A stretch of 64,000 bases of DNA from Pseudomonas sp. RGM2987 (GTDB lineage: Bacteria > Pseudomonadota > Gammaproteobacteria > Pseudomonadales > Pseudomonadaceae): contig NZ_JALJDX010000214.1 of NCBI RefSeq assembly GCF_022952855.1, positions 62,001 through 126,000 on the forward strand, in the 5' to 3' direction. A program made the translations under genes and the position numbers. The notes beneath the pieces are model-generated. The model searched no databases, was not told the origin of the DNA, and saw nothing but the letters and a program-made list of their open reading frames with translations. Positions 50,143-60,700 of the stretch are shown piece after piece (position 1 is the first letter of the stretch; every line of letters starts with the position of its first letter).

Positions 50143-52380
50143 ATGTGGAACGATATTTTCCCGGGCGAGCTTCCCGGTGCGTTGCGACACATGCATGAAC
50201 GCGATGCAATCGACGGCCCCGCCACGCTTGCCCGGCGTAGCTTCCTCAAGATCGTCGGCATCGGTGGCCTGGCCTTGGGCGCATTTCCTCACCTGGCCCT
50301 GGCGCAACAGGACGACACCGCCGGCGCATCGCTCAAGCCGCAACAACAACCCTCTGCATTCGTGCAGATCGCGCCTGACGGCCAGATCACCGTGACGATC
50401 AACCGGCTGGAGTTCGGCCAGGGCGTGCAGACCGGCCTGCCGATGATTCTCGCCGAAGAGCTCGATGCCGACTGGAGCCTGGTACGCAGCCGCAACGGCA
50501 ACAGCGACGCGGCCTATCAGGACCCGATCTTCGGCCTGCACCTGACTGGCGGCTCCAACTCGATCAAGAACAGCTACACCCAATACCGCGAACTCGGCGC
50601 TCGCGCCCGGGCCATGCTGCTCGCCGCGGCAGCCGCGCGTTGGAACGTGGAGGTCGCAAGCCTGAGCACCCAGGCCGGTACGGTGCTCGGCCCGGCGGGC
50701 CGCAAAGCCAGTTATGGGGAATTGGCCGAGGCGGCAATGGCACTGCCCGTACCGGAAACGGTCACGCTCAAGGCCCCCAAGGATTTTCGCCTTATCGGTC
50801 AGGCCACCACGCGCATCGATGCCAAAGCCAAGAGCAGCGGCCAGCAGGATTTCGGCATCGACCTGCATCTGCCTGGGCAGTTGACCGCCGTGGTGGCTCG
50901 TCCACCGGTGTTCGGCGGCAGGATTGCCTCATTGGATGACAGCGCGGCACGTGCGACCAAAGGGGTCAAGGCCGTGTTGCGCGTGCCGCTCGATGGCGGT
51001 GCGCAAGGCGTGGCGGTGATTGCCGAGGGTTACTGGCAGGCGAAACTGGCGCGTGATGCGTTGAAGCTGGAATGGGACCTTTCCGCTGTCGAGAAAGTGG
51101 ACAGCGAACAGCAAGTGATCCGGTACCGGGAGCTCGCAAGCCAGCCAGGGCCGGTGCATTTCGATGCCGACATGACCCCACTTGCCGGGGCGCCGCATCA
51201 ACTGGAGGCAGAGTTCCTGTTCCCCTACCTCGCCCATGCCCCCATGGAACCGCTGAACTGTACCGTACAGGTTGCCGACGGGCGCGCCGAGCTGTGGGTC
51301 GGCACGCAGTTCCCGGGTGGGGACAGTGCCGCCGCTGCCAAAGTGCTGGATCTCAAGCCAGAGCAGATCCGCATGAACGTGCAAACGGCGGGCGGAGGTT
51401 TTGGCCGCCGGGGTGTGCCCAGTGGCGACTTTGTCGTGCTGGCGTGCGAGGTGGCCAAGGCCGCCCGCGCCGTCGGGCTGACGGCGCCGATACGTACCCT
51501 CTGGAGCCGTGAAGACGACATCAAGGGCGGCTACTACCGTCCCATGCACCTGCACCTTGCGCGTATCGGCTTTGACGACAACGGCACGGTGCTGGCCTGG
51601 GATCACGTCCTGGTCGGGCAATCGATCCTGACCGGCACCCTGTTCGGTGGACGAGTGAAAAACGGCATTGACCCTACCGCGACCGAAGGCATGCGCGATC
51701 CTTACCCGGTGCCGATGCGCCTGACGGTTCATCACCCGACACTCAACGTACCCATACTGTGGTGGCGCAGCGTCGGCTCCACCCATACCGCCTTCGTGAT
51801 GGAAACGTTGATCGATGAAATCGCCCGTACGACCGGACAGGACCCGGTGGCTTACCGGATGAAAATGTTCGCCGATCAAAAACCGCGCCATCGGGCTGCG
51901 CTGCAACTGGCCGTGGACAAAAGCAAATACGGCCAGCGTCAGTTACCGGCGGGACGCGCCTGGGGCGTCGCGGTGCATGAGTCATTCAGCTCGGTGGTGG
52001 CTTATGTCGTCGAAGCCTCGGTGCAGGAGGGGCGGCCGGTGCTGCATCAGGTGACCGCCGGGGTGCACTGCAATCTGGCGGTGAACCCGCGCAGCGTCGA
52101 GGCCCAGGTACAAGGCGCAGCCCTCATGGGCCTGTCGATGTGCCTGCCGGGCGGTGCAATCACGCTTAAGGATGGCGTGGTGCAGCAGAGTAATTTTGCT
52201 GACTTCAGCGTTCCGCGCATCACCGACATGCCGCAAATCGCTGTGCATATCGTCCCCAGCGCCGAACCGCCCACGGGCATGGGGGAGCCAGGCCTGCCGG
52301 CACTGGCCCCCGCGTTCGCGAACGCCATCGCGAGCCTGACGGGTAAGCCGATGCGTCAGTTGCCGTTCAAACTGGCGTAG
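50143..52380 (+). CDS. Tat-exported molybdopterin subunit, second copy
   Basis: A 745-residue xanthine-dehydrogenase-family large subunit. The twin-arginine signal is A-R-R-S-F-L-K-I-V-G-I-G-G-L-A-L-G. Molybdopterin-binding segments include G-G-G-F-G-R-R-G, and the base glutamate region is G-M-G-E-P-G-L-P-A-L-A-P. The sequence is close to isoquinoline 1-oxidoreductase IorB types. GGAG precedes ATG 50143. Unlike the 14914-18898 operon, no cytochrome gene accompanies it, so its electron acceptor is not evident; it may share that cytochrome. Confidence 0.9.
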   Translation: MWNDIFPGELPGALRHMHERDAIDGPATLARRSFLKIVGIGGLALGAFPHLALAQQDDTAGASLKPQQQPSAFVQIAPDGQITVTINRLEFGQGVQTGLPMILAEELDADWSLVRSRNGNSDAAYQDPIFGLHLTGGSNSIKNSYTQYRELGARARAMLLAAAAARWNVEVASLSTQAGTVLGPAGRKASYGELAEAAMALPVPETVTLKAPKDFRLIGQATTRIDAKAKSSGQQDFGIDLHLPGQLTAVVARPPVFGGRIASLDDSAARATKGVKAVLRVPLDGGAQGVAVIAEGYWQAKLARDALKLEWDLSAVEKVDSEQQVIRYRELASQPGPVHFDADMTPLAGAPHQLEAEFLFPYLAHAPMEPLNCTVQVADGRAELWVGTQFPGGDSAAAAKVLDLKPEQIRMNVQTAGGGFGRRGVPSGDFVVLACEVAKAARAVGLTAPIRTLWSREDDIKGGYYRPMHLHLARIGFDDNGTVLAWDHVLVGQSILTGTLFGGRVKNGIDPTATEGMRDPYPVPMRLTVHHPTLNVPILWWRSVGSTHTAFVMETLIDEIARTTGQDPVAYRMKMFADQKPRHRAALQLAVDKSKYGQRQLPAGRAWGVAVHESFSSVVAYVVEASVQEGRPVLHQVTAGVHCNLAVNPRSVEAQVQGAALMGLSMCLPGGAITLKDGVVQQSNFADFSVPRITDMPQIAVHIVPSAEPPTGMGEPGLPALAPAFANAIASLTGKPMRQLPFKLA

Positions 52381-52451
52381 CGGGCGCTGGTCAGCCTTGC
52401 AACTTGCTTTATCATGACGGCCATCTCACCACCCCAGCTGATGGACCCATC

Positions 52452-53600
52452 ATGACATTCGATTTCGACACGGTACTGGAACGCCACGGCACCGGCAGCA
52501 CCAAGTGGAGCCGCTACCCGGCGGATGTGTTGCCGATGTGGGTGGCCGACATGGACTTCCCTGCCCCGCCAGCGGTCATCAAGGCGCTACAAAAGCGTCT
52601 TGAACACCCGATGCTCGGTTATAGCGTGGCCCAGGACAACTTGCGGGCTGCGGTGGTGGCTGATCTGTGGGACAAGTATGCCTGGCGCGTCGAGCCCCAG
52701 CAGATCGTGTTCCTGCCGGGTGTCGAGCCGGGTTTCAACATGGCACTGCACGCGCTGGTGGAGCCGGATCAGAATGTGGTGGTGCAGGTGCCGAACTACC
52801 CGCCGCTGCGCAACGCCCCGGATCACTGGAAACTGAACAAGGTCGAGCTGCCGTTCAACCCGGTCGATGGCCAGTTCCACACGCCCCTGGCCGACTTGCG
52901 CGATGCGCTGCAGGGCGGTGGCGCGTTGTTGCTGAGCAACCCTCACAATCCGCTGGGCAAAGTGTTTGATCGGGACGAGCTGCAGGCCGTGGCCGACATT
53001 TGCCTGGAGCAGGATGCCTGGATCATCTCTGACGAGATCCATGCCGATCTGTGCTTCGATGGTCGCGTGCACATCCCCACTGCTTCCCTGAGCCCGGAGA
53101 TCGCCGAGCGTACGATCACGCTGATGTCGGCCAGCAAGGCCTTCAACATCGCCGGTTTGAAAACCTCGTTCGCCATCATCCAGAACGCCAAGCTGCGCGA
53201 GCGCGTCAACAGCGCCCGCGCCGGCATGGTCGACAGCGTCAACGCCCTGGGCCTTGAAGCAACCCGCGCCGCCTACAGCGAAGCCGGCCCCTGGCTGCAA
53301 GCCCTGAAAACCTACTTGCAAGCCAACCGCGATTATCTGGTCGACGCGGTCAACACCCGCTTGCCGGGCATTACCATGACCGTGCCTCAGGGCACCTACC
53401 TGGCGTGGCTGGACTGCTCGGCACTCGGGCTGGACGACCCGCATCGGTTCTTCCTCAAGGAAGCCAAGGTCGGCCTCAGCGCCGGGCTGGATTTCGGCGA
53501 TGACGCCGGCCAATTCGTGCGCCTGAACTTCGGCTGCCCGCGCAGTCTGCTGGAAGAAGGCATCGCACGCATGGAACGCAGCCTGAAGGCACTCCGCTGA
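52452..53600 (+). CDS. patB: PatB/MalY-type PLP aminotransferase (C-S lyase)
   Basis: A 382-residue fold-type I PLP enzyme. The N-terminal W-V-A-D-M-D-F-P-A-P and Y-P-x-Y-x-like N-Y-P-P-L-R block, the N-P-H-N-P-L-G-K motif, D-E-I-H-A-D (PLP-ring Asp) and the Schiff-base Lys229 in S-A-S-K-A-F-N all match MalY/PatB cystathionine beta-lyases. It cleaves C-S bonds of cysteine conjugates to pyruvate, ammonia and a thiol. ATG 52452 is chosen over ATG 52404, since the family N-terminus begins there. The symbol is given for the family. Confidence 0.87.
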   Translation: MTFDFDTVLERHGTGSTKWSRYPADVLPMWVADMDFPAPPAVIKALQKRLEHPMLGYSVAQDNLRAAVVADLWDKYAWRVEPQQIVFLPGVEPGFNMALHALVEPDQNVVVQVPNYPPLRNAPDHWKLNKVELPFNPVDGQFHTPLADLRDALQGGGALLLSNPHNPLGKVFDRDELQAVADICLEQDAWIISDEIHADLCFDGRVHIPTASLSPEIAERTITLMSASKAFNIAGLKTSFAIIQNAKLRERVNSARAGMVDSVNALGLEATRAAYSEAGPWLQALKTYLQANRDYLVDAVNTRLPGITMTVPQGTYLAWLDCSALGLDDPHRFFLKEAKVGLSAGLDFGDDAGQFVRLNFGCPRSLLEEGIARMERSLKALR

Positions 53601-53614
53601 TTTCCTGACACCCC

Positions 53615-53725
53615 GTGGCGAGGGAGCTTGCTCCCGCTGGGCTGCGAAGCAGCCCCCTTGTACCTGGCTGACACTCCTGTGAGGGGGCCGCTCCGCGCCC
53701 CAGCGGGAGCAAGCTCCCTCGCCAC
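53615..53725. repeat. BIME: paired REP palindromes
   Basis: Two inverted GTGGCGAGGGAGCTTGCTCC-type copies face each other across about 60 bases that include a second GC-rich repeat. The same arrangement occurs at 61955-62088, and one arm at 54730-54765. Confidence 0.88.
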
Positions 53726-53855
53726 AGGGGAATGATGGCGCTGCAGTTTCTTTGGCCCGACACGCTCATCCACCGCCCCAAACATCCAACCGAACTCCGC
53801 CGCAAACCCCAGGGTCCACCCTCCATCGCATTCACAAACTGCATGGAGAACCATC

Positions 53856-54713
53856 ATGGTCGACTACCCTACCCCACCTTTCCCAAAACAGAGCCAACCG
53901 GTGCCCGGCACGCAGCGCAAGATGGACCCGTATCCCGACTGCGGCGAGCAGAGCTACACCGGCTCAGGGCGTCTGGCGAACAAGATCGCACTGATCACCG
54001 GGGCCGACAGCGGTATCGGTCGCGCCGTAGCAATCGCCTTCGCCCGTGAAGGCGCGGACGTGGCGATCTCCTATCTGGACGAGCATGACGACGCCCGGGA
54101 AACCGCCCGCTGGGTCGAGCAAGCCGGGCGCCAGTGCCTGCTGCTGCCGGGGGATCTGGCGGACAAGGCCCAGTGCTACAAGATCGTCGACGAAACCGTG
54201 GCCCGCTTTGGCCGCATCGATGTGCTGGTCAACAATGCGGCGTTCCAGATGACCCACGAAAACCTCGAAGACATCCCCGACGAGGAATGGGTACGCACCT
54301 TCGATATCAACATCACCTCGATGTTCCGGATCTGCCAGGCCGCCGTGCCGCACATGAAAGCCGGTGGTTCAATCATCAACACCAGCTCGGTCAACTCTGA
54401 CATGCCCAAGCCAACCCTGCTGGCCTACGCCACCACAAAGGGCGCCATTGCCAACTTCACCGGCGGCCTGGCCCAGATGCTCGGGCCCAAGGGCATCCGC
54501 GTGAACAGCGTTGCCCCAGGCCCCATCTGGACGCCGCTGATCGTCGCCACCATGCCCGAGGAAGAAGTACAGAGCTTCGGCTCCCAGACCCCCCTGGGCC
54601 GCCCCGGCCAGCCGGTGGAAGTCGCACCGATCTACGTGCTGCTGGCGTCCGATGAATCCAGCTACATCTCCGGCTCACGCTATGGCATCACCGGCGGCAA
54701 ACCCATCCTCTAG
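53856..54713 (+). CDS. SDR oxidoreductase, YghA-like (stress-type)
   Basis: A 285-residue SDR with the extended N-terminus (Y-P-T-P-P-F-P-K-Q and M-D-P-Y-P-D-C-G-E) typical of YghA/general-stress 39-type proteins. The cofactor site is I-T-G-A-D-S-G-I-G-R. L-V-N-N-A-A, Ser (T-S-S-V-N), and Y-A-T-T-K complete the active site. It reduces an aldehyde or ketone with NADPH. It stands alone between repeat-filled gaps. Confidence 0.88.
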   Translation: MVDYPTPPFPKQSQPVPGTQRKMDPYPDCGEQSYTGSGRLANKIALITGADSGIGRAVAIAFAREGADVAISYLDEHDDARETARWVEQAGRQCLLLPGDLADKAQCYKIVDETVARFGRIDVLVNNAAFQMTHENLEDIPDEEWVRTFDINITSMFRICQAAVPHMKAGGSIINTSSVNSDMPKPTLLAYATTKGAIANFTGGLAQMLGPKGIRVNSVAPGPIWTPLIVATMPEEEVQSFGSQTPLGRPGQPVEVAPIYVLLASDESSYISGSRYGITGGKPIL

Positions 54714-55365
54714 ATCCCACACAATTCCCGTGGCGAGGGAGCTTGCTCCCGCTGGGCTGCGCAGCGGACCTCGTGTCTGACTGCCAGCCTTTGGGCAAAT
54801 GGGTGTCCGACCTGAAACCGGGTTTGGCCATGCGACCGCTATCGCGAGCAGGCTCGCTCCCACAGTTGGATCGGGTACAACCGGAAGAGATAGGTCGGCT
54901 GTGAGGCCGCCTTCGCGAGCAAGCCCGCTCCCACAGTTTGGAGCAGGGTACGGCGGGAGAAACAGGTCGGCTATGAGGCCGCCTTGCTTTTGCTTTTGCT
55001 TTTGATCTTGGACGCCCCATCAACCACAAGGGCCGAGCGCAGGCATTGCGCAGTGGGCATCCCGGCATGGATGCCGGGATAGCCGCGCTGGGCCATGGAT
55101 GGCCCTTCGCGGCGTGCCCACGGAGCAATGCCGGAGTGAGGGAACACCGAGCCTTGGCGAGGTGCCCAGTGGTGGGGCAAGAGCGCTTTGGTTACTTTCG
55201 CGCTTTTCGAAAGTGACCCGCTGTAAGAGCGGAACCCTAAGTGGCCGTTACCGCAACAATGGATATGTACACGGTCAAAAAACACACTACCTGCCAGGCC
55301 GCCATCGCGAGCAGGCTCGCTCCCACAAGGAATGACCTCAGCAACCTGGAACTTTCGCTGGCGGC
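54714..55365. repeat. Repeat-filled 650-base gap with hairpin-rich element
   Basis: REP arms lie at 54730-54765, 54841-54864, 54914-54935 and 55305-55327. Between about 54980 and 55260 is a distinct element. It holds an ATCCCGGCAT-GG-ATGCCGGGAT palindrome (55059-55080), GGGCCAT-GG-ATGGCCC (55090-55105) and a long stem 55190-55218 with one G-T-type mismatch. I recall near-copies of this element in other fluorescent pseudomonads. No gene is seen. Confidence 0.7.
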
Positions 55366-55815
55366 TCAGGACGACTCCTTGGGAATCACCGAAATCTTCC
55401 CATTACGCTCAATAATCGCAAACTTGATCTGCTCCAGCGTCTCAATCCCCTGGCTCGAACGGGCCGCTTCCATGATGTCCGCCTCCACCAACCGCACGTG
55501 ACGCATCCGCCCCTGCAAAATCCGCCCGTTCTCGACAATGACGGTCGGCCCGCCATCAATCAACTGCGACACCCACCTGGAACGCTGTTTGAGCAGCGAC
55601 AACCCCACGTCGATAGCAATCAACGTCACAATCACCATCAACGAATTGGTCAGCGAAAAATCATCCCCCAACAACGCCTGCTGGGTGGCCTCGCCGATGA
55701 TCATCAGCAACACGAAGTCGAACGTAGTCAGGTCCGCCAGCGAACGGCGCCCGGCGATCTTGAACAGCACCATCAGTGCCAGGTACATCGCGGCGGCCCG
55801 CAGAACGGAATCCAT
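55366..55815 (-). CDS. DUF421 membrane protein (YetF-like)
   Basis: A 149-residue protein with three hydrophobic segments in the first half (A-A-M-Y-L-A-L-M-V-L-F-K-I-A-G-R-R, F-D-F-V-L-L-M-I-I-G-E-A, and S-L-M-V-I-V-T-L-I-A-I-D) and a soluble C-terminal domain with I-V-E-N-G-R-I-L and the family's I-E-R-N-G-K-I-S. These are the DUF421 marks. AGGTGA lies 8 bases before the ATG. It is the last gene of a three-gene minus-strand unit after CinA and a membrane protein, with a 10-base gap. Function unknown. Confidence 0.85.
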   Translation of the reverse strand: MDSVLRAAAMYLALMVLFKIAGRRSLADLTTFDFVLLMIIGEATQQALLGDDFSLTNSLMVIVTLIAIDVGLSLLKQRSRWVSQLIDGGPTVIVENGRILQGRMRHVRLVEADIMEAARSSQGIETLEQIKFAIIERNGKISVIPKESS

Positions 55816-55825
55816 ACGTCATCAC

Positions 55826-56344
55826 CTATGGAAAAATGAATTGATCGAAGCTGACGGCGGAACCGCCGGGCATGGCGACGCGACTCTCATAGCGTCCCAA
55901 TCCTTCCCCGAGCAACGAGAGATAAAGGCTGGCTTGCCCCTGGGCGTCAGCCTGGATCCAGAGCTTCATGCCCTGCCCCGCACTGGCCGAACGCACCGGC
56001 TGAGGCTGCATGGCCTCAACGTTGAAACCTTGCAGCCACTCGCCTCCCAATTCGACCTCCAGCAGCGCGTTAGGCTGGCCCTTCAAGTGGAGGACCAGGG
56101 GATTGGAGGAACCGTTGCGGTGAAATTTTTCGTACGTGACTCCGAGCCGGCCATCACGGCTCTGCACGTCAGCACTGCTCAAGGGCCCGCGGGAAAACAA
56201 CCCCAGCAACGTCAGGACCACCAGCAGCACCAGCACGTACCAACCCACCCGCTCGAATCGCCAGACCTTGAGCTGATAAGCCATGTCCTCGTGCACCGGG
56301 AACACGCGGTTGTGCAGATCGTCCGGCTCGCTGTCTTGGCTCAT
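55826..56344 (-). CDS. Single-pass membrane protein of unknown function
   Basis: A 172-residue protein with one membrane helix near residue 40 (Y-V-L-V-L-L-V-V-L-T-L-L-G-L-F) after a charged cytoplasmic start. The rest, after residue 60, would be periplasmic and strand-rich. I recognise no family. It lies 9 bases after the CinA gene and 10 before the DUF421 gene, so the three form a likely operon. Confidence 0.75.
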   Translation of the reverse strand: MSQDSEPDDLHNRVFPVHEDMAYQLKVWRFERVGWYVLVLLVVLTLLGLFSRGPLSSADVQSRDGRLGVTYEKFHRNGSSNPLVLHLKGQPNALLEVELGGEWLQGFNVEAMQPQPVRSASAGQGMKLWIQADAQGQASLYLSLLGEGLGRYESRVAMPGGSAVSFDQFIFP

Positions 56345-56353
56345 GGTATCGCC

Positions 56354-56854
56354 TCAACTGTATTCACCCGCCAGGGCGCGCTGGTGGAAATGCCGCAACT
56401 GCATCAGCGCGTGCTCGCTGGCGTACCGCTGCACCTGGTTGCGATTGCCGAAAAAGCGCTCACGGCGGCTGAACAGCGCGCGCCTGCCGTTGATATCGAA
56501 TGCCCAGGCAAAACACACCGTGCCGGCGGGAATCCCATCCATGTCATCCGGCCCGAGGATCCCGGTAGTCGCCACTGCCACGTTGGCGTCGGCGTCGTGC
56601 AAGGCGCCCAAGGCCATTTCTTCGGCCACCTGGCGACTGGTGAGGTTGAAGGTATCGATGGTCCGGGGGCTCACCCCCAACAGCCGTTGCTTTGCCTCGG
56701 GGGAATACACCACATAACCGCTTTCGATCAGCGAGCCACTGCCCGGCACCTCGGCCAGCAGCGTAACGATCAGCCCGGCAGTACAGGATTCCGCCGTGGT
56801 CAGGCGCAGCTTATGCTCGCGCAGATATTCAACCAGGGATTGGGCAACAGTCAT
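56354..56854 (-). CDS. CinA C-terminal-domain family protein (PncC-type amidase)
   Basis: A 166-residue protein. L-T-T-A-E-S-C-T-A-G-L near residue 17 is the signature of nicotinamide-nucleotide amidase (PncC)/CinA C-terminal proteins; G-A-L-H-D-A-D-A-N-V-A-V-A-T-T-G-I-L-G-P and G-T-V-C-F-A-W follow. PncC hydrolyses NMN to nicotinate mononucleotide. ATG 56854 with AAGGA 10 bases upstream is preferred; the frame opens at 56941. Length fits stand-alone PncC. Confidence 0.85.
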   Translation of the reverse strand: MTVAQSLVEYLREHKLRLTTAESCTAGLIVTLLAEVPGSGSLIESGYVVYSPEAKQRLLGVSPRTIDTFNLTSRQVAEEMALGALHDADANVAVATTGILGPDDMDGIPAGTVCFAWAFDINGRRALFSRRERFFGNRNQVQRYASEHALMQLRHFHQRALAGEYS

Positions 56855-57021
56855 GGCAACAAGTCCTTCAGGGATGCTGAAGGGTTGACCCTTGGGGTGT
56901 CGATTCATTCCCTTTGATCGCCCTGCGGCCCCCGCCCCCAAATAAATGAAACCCCTGGCAAATCGTGGGCCTCAAAACCATACGGGCCTCATGCGGAGGC
57001 TGTCTTGATCAGGAGGTCGTC

Positions 57022-57633
57022 ATGTCTGCATCCTTCGTCAAACTGTTCACGAACCCCGAGTTCGCCTGGAAGGACATCCGCGAACAGGAACAGGCGCACC
57101 CGCGCCACTACCTCGGCCACCTGCTGCTGTTGGCCCTGATCCCGGCGGTCTGCCTGTTCTTCGGCGTGACCTGGACCGGCTGGAGCCTGGCGGAAAACGA
57201 AACGGTCCGGCTCAACAGCGCCAGTGCCCTGCAACTGTGCGGGCTGCTGTACCTGACTATCGTCGCCGGCATCGTGCTCATGGGGCTGTTCATCCGCTGG
57301 ATGTCCCGCACCTTCGATGCGCGGCCCTCCGTCAACCAGTGCATTGGCTTCGCCGCCTATACCGCCACCCCCTACTTCCTGGCCGGTGTATTCGGGGTTT
57401 ATCCCAACCGTTGGCTGGCGGTCATCGTGCTGCTGGCCGCCTCTGCCTATTCGACTTTCCTGCTGTTTGTCGGCCTGCCCAAGTTCATGGGTTTGAAGAA
57501 GGAACAAGGCCTGCTGTACTCGGCCAGTGTCTGGGGCGTAGGCCTGCTGGTGCTGGTGACCATCCTGGTGGAAATGATTCTGCTATGGTTCAACGTCTTG
57601 CAACCTGAATACCTGCGGGTCCCGGTGGGCTGA
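57022..57633 (+). CDS. Yip1-family membrane protein
   Basis: A 203-residue protein with five hydrophobic segments. It has L-F-T-N-P-E-F-A-W-K-D-I-R at the N-terminus, typical of bacterial Yip1-domain proteins, then P-S-V-N-Q-C-I-G-F-A-A-Y-T-A-T-P-Y-F-L-A-G and a C-terminal L-V-E-M-I-L-L-W-F. The start is at ATG 57022 with AGGAGGT 5 bases before. The function is unknown. It stands alone, divergent from CinA. Confidence 0.83.
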   Translation: MSASFVKLFTNPEFAWKDIREQEQAHPRHYLGHLLLLALIPAVCLFFGVTWTGWSLAENETVRLNSASALQLCGLLYLTIVAGIVLMGLFIRWMSRTFDARPSVNQCIGFAAYTATPYFLAGVFGVYPNRWLAVIVLLAASAYSTFLLFVGLPKFMGLKKEQGLLYSASVWGVGLLVLVTILVEMILLWFNVLQPEYLRVPVG

Positions 57634-57793
57634 CGGTCCGGCGCGCAGCTATAGCGGGACTATACTTTGTCATTGATGACGACGACGTAATGCACGGTGT
57701 TTCGCATTCCTCGTGCAACGGGATTATCCTGAGGGACTTTGCTCCAGGAAATCGCGTCGGCCATGCGCGCCGTCGCCTTTTAAGGCCAGAACC

Positions 57794-60700
57794 ATGTCTT
57801 CTCCAAGCGACCGCTCCCCCAACGTCCCGCAGCGCCGGGAGCTCAGCCCCAGCCACCTCGATTTCCCCGTTGTGGGCATCGGTGCGTCGGCAGGCGGGTT
57901 ACAGGCGATCAAACAGTTTTTCGAGCACATGCCCAAGGACAACGGCATGGCGTTCGTCATTATTTTGCACCTGGCGCCGGACCATCAAAGCATCGCCGGC
58001 AAGATCATCCAGGAAAGCACCAAGATGCCGGTGCTGCAGGTCACCGAACCGGTGCCCATTGAGAAGAACCACATCTATGTGATTTCCCCCGCCCTGCACT
58101 TGCAGATGAATGATGGCCATCTGGAAGTCACGCCAGCCGAACGGCGCCAGGGCGTGCATGTGGCGATCGACCTGTTCTTCCGTGACCTGGCCGACGTTCA
58201 CAAAGAGCGGGCGTTTTGCCTGGTGTTGTCGGGCACCGGTTCCGACGGCGCGGTGGGGCTTTCGCGGATCAAGGAACAAGGCGGTGTCGCCATCGCCCAG
58301 GCGCCGGAAGATGCCGAGTTCGATGGCATGCCCAAGGCCGCGATCGATACCAACATGGTTGACCTGGTACTGCCGGTCGTCGAAATGCCGCAGAAGCTGA
58401 TGGAGTTGTGGCGCAACTCCCGTGAAATCCGCCTGCCAACGGCCAACGACCCGGAAATCAGGACCCAACCGCCCACCAGCGAACGCGAAGCGGCCGAGGC
58501 CGAGCAGTACTTACACGATATTCTGCTGCAATTGCGCGCCGGCACCGGCCATGACTTCAAGCACTACAAGCGGGCCACGGTGTTGCGGCGGATCGAACGC
58601 CGGATGCAAGTGACCGCGCAACCCGACCTGTCGGCCTATTACAGTTACTTGCAAAACCATCAGGAAGAAACCAAGGCACTGCTGGGCGACTTGCTGATCG
58701 GTGTGACTAACTTTTTCCGTGATCGCGAGTCGTTCGAAGCGCTGGAACGCGATGTTCTGCCCAAGCTTCTCAAGCCGGTCGAGGGCGTCGTGCTACCGGA
58801 CGAGATACGCATCTGGTCCGCCGGTTGTTCCACCGGTGAAGAGGCTTATTCCCTGGCGATGCTGGTCGCCGACCAGATGCAGCACGACGCCAGTACCGCC
58901 AAGTTGCAAGTCTTCGCCACCGACATCGATGAGCGTGCCATCGCCGTGGGCCGCACCGGCACGTATTCCCAGGCGATCATTACCGACGTACCGCCGACCC
59001 GCCTGCGTCAGTATTTCCTCAAGGACGGCACCTCCTACAAAGTCCGCAAGGAGATCCGTGAGCGCGTGCTGTTCGCCAAGCACAGCCTGCTGTCGGACCC
59101 GCCGTTTTCCCAGATCGACCTGATCGTGTGCCGCAACCTGCTGATCTACCTCGACCGGGAGGTGCAGCGCGACATTCTGCAGATGTTCCACTTCGCCCTG
59201 CGCCCGGGTGGCTACCTGTTTCTCGGGTCCTCCGAGTCCGCCGATGCCTGTCATGACCTGTTCACTCCCGTGGACAAGCGCAACCGGATCTTCCGCGCCA
59301 AGTACGGCACCGCCAGCAGCCGCCGGACCCCGACCATGCCTCGCGGTGGCTACATGCGCAGCCCGTCGATGCAGACGATCCCGCAGACCCTCGCCCCACG
59401 CAAGGTGTCCTTCGCCGACATTCATCTGCGGGCAGTCGCGCACACCGCGCCGCCTAGCATGATCGTCGATGGCAACGCCGACATCCTGCACATGTCCGAA
59501 GGCGCCGGGCGCTTCCTGCGCCACGTCGGCGGCGAGATGTCGCGCAACCTGCTGACCCTGGTCAATCCGCAACTGCGCTTGGAACTGCGCACCACCTTGT
59601 TCCAGGTCCACCAGAACGGCCAGCCGGTCAAGTCCCGCCAGGTCAACCTGGAGCGCGACGGACGGCGTTTCCACGTGGATCTGTTGGCCCAGCCCTACCG
59701 GGACGAAGAGTCCGACGGCGAGTTCGTGCTGGTGACCTTCGAAGAAGCAGAGATCGACCCGGCCGAGCTGCTCGAAGCCGACGCCAGCCAGACGGAAAAC
59801 CAGGTGCTGTCCAGCCTCGAGCGCGAATTGCAGCGCACCAAGCTGCACCTTCAGGACACCATCGAGCAGGCCGAGATTTCCAGCGAGGAACTCAAGGCCT
59901 CCAATGAAGAAATGCAGGCGATCAACGAGGAACTGCGTTCGGCCACCGAGGAGCTGGAAACCAGCAAGGAAGAGCTGCAGTCGATCAACGAAGAACTGCT
60001 GACGGTCAACTACGAGCTCAAGACCAAGGTCGAGGAAACCGACAAGATCAATGACTACCTCACCAACCTGATCGCCTCCACCGACATCGCTACCGTGTTC
60101 GTCGACCGCAGCATGCGCATCAAATGGTTCACGCCCCGGGCCACCGAGATCTTCAGCATGCTCCCGGTGGACACCGGGCGCTCGCTGATGGACATCACCC
60201 ACCGCTTGAATTATGTGGACCTGGCGGTCGACGCTACGCAAGTGTTCGAGACCTTGAACATGATCGAGCGGGAAATCAGCAGCAATGACGGGCGCTGGTA
60301 CATCGCCCGCTTGCTGCCCTACCGCTCCAGCGAAGACCACATCGACGGCACGGTGCTGAACTTCATCGACATCACCAAGCGCCGCGAAGCAGAGGAAGAA
60401 CTGCGCCTGGGTGAAGAACGCATGCGCCTGGTGGCCGAAAGCACGCGTGACCACGCCATCATCCTGCTGGACGAACAGGGCGTGATCAGCAGTTGGAACA
60501 CCGGCGCCGAACTGATTTTCGGCTACAGCAAAAACGAAGCCGAAGGCAGCTATTACGATTTCATTTTCACGCCAGAAGACCGCGAGAACAGTGTGCCGCA
60601 AACCGAGCTGAGCACTGCCCGTGACGATGGCCGATGTGAGGATGAGCGCTGGCACCTGCGCAAGGATGGCAGTCGTTTTTTTTGCAGTGGCGAAGTGACC

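Noticed and set aside
55538-56917. A 459-codon plus-strand frame
   Set aside because: It is antisense to the DUF421, membrane-protein and CinA genes, which have clear family motifs and ribosome sites.
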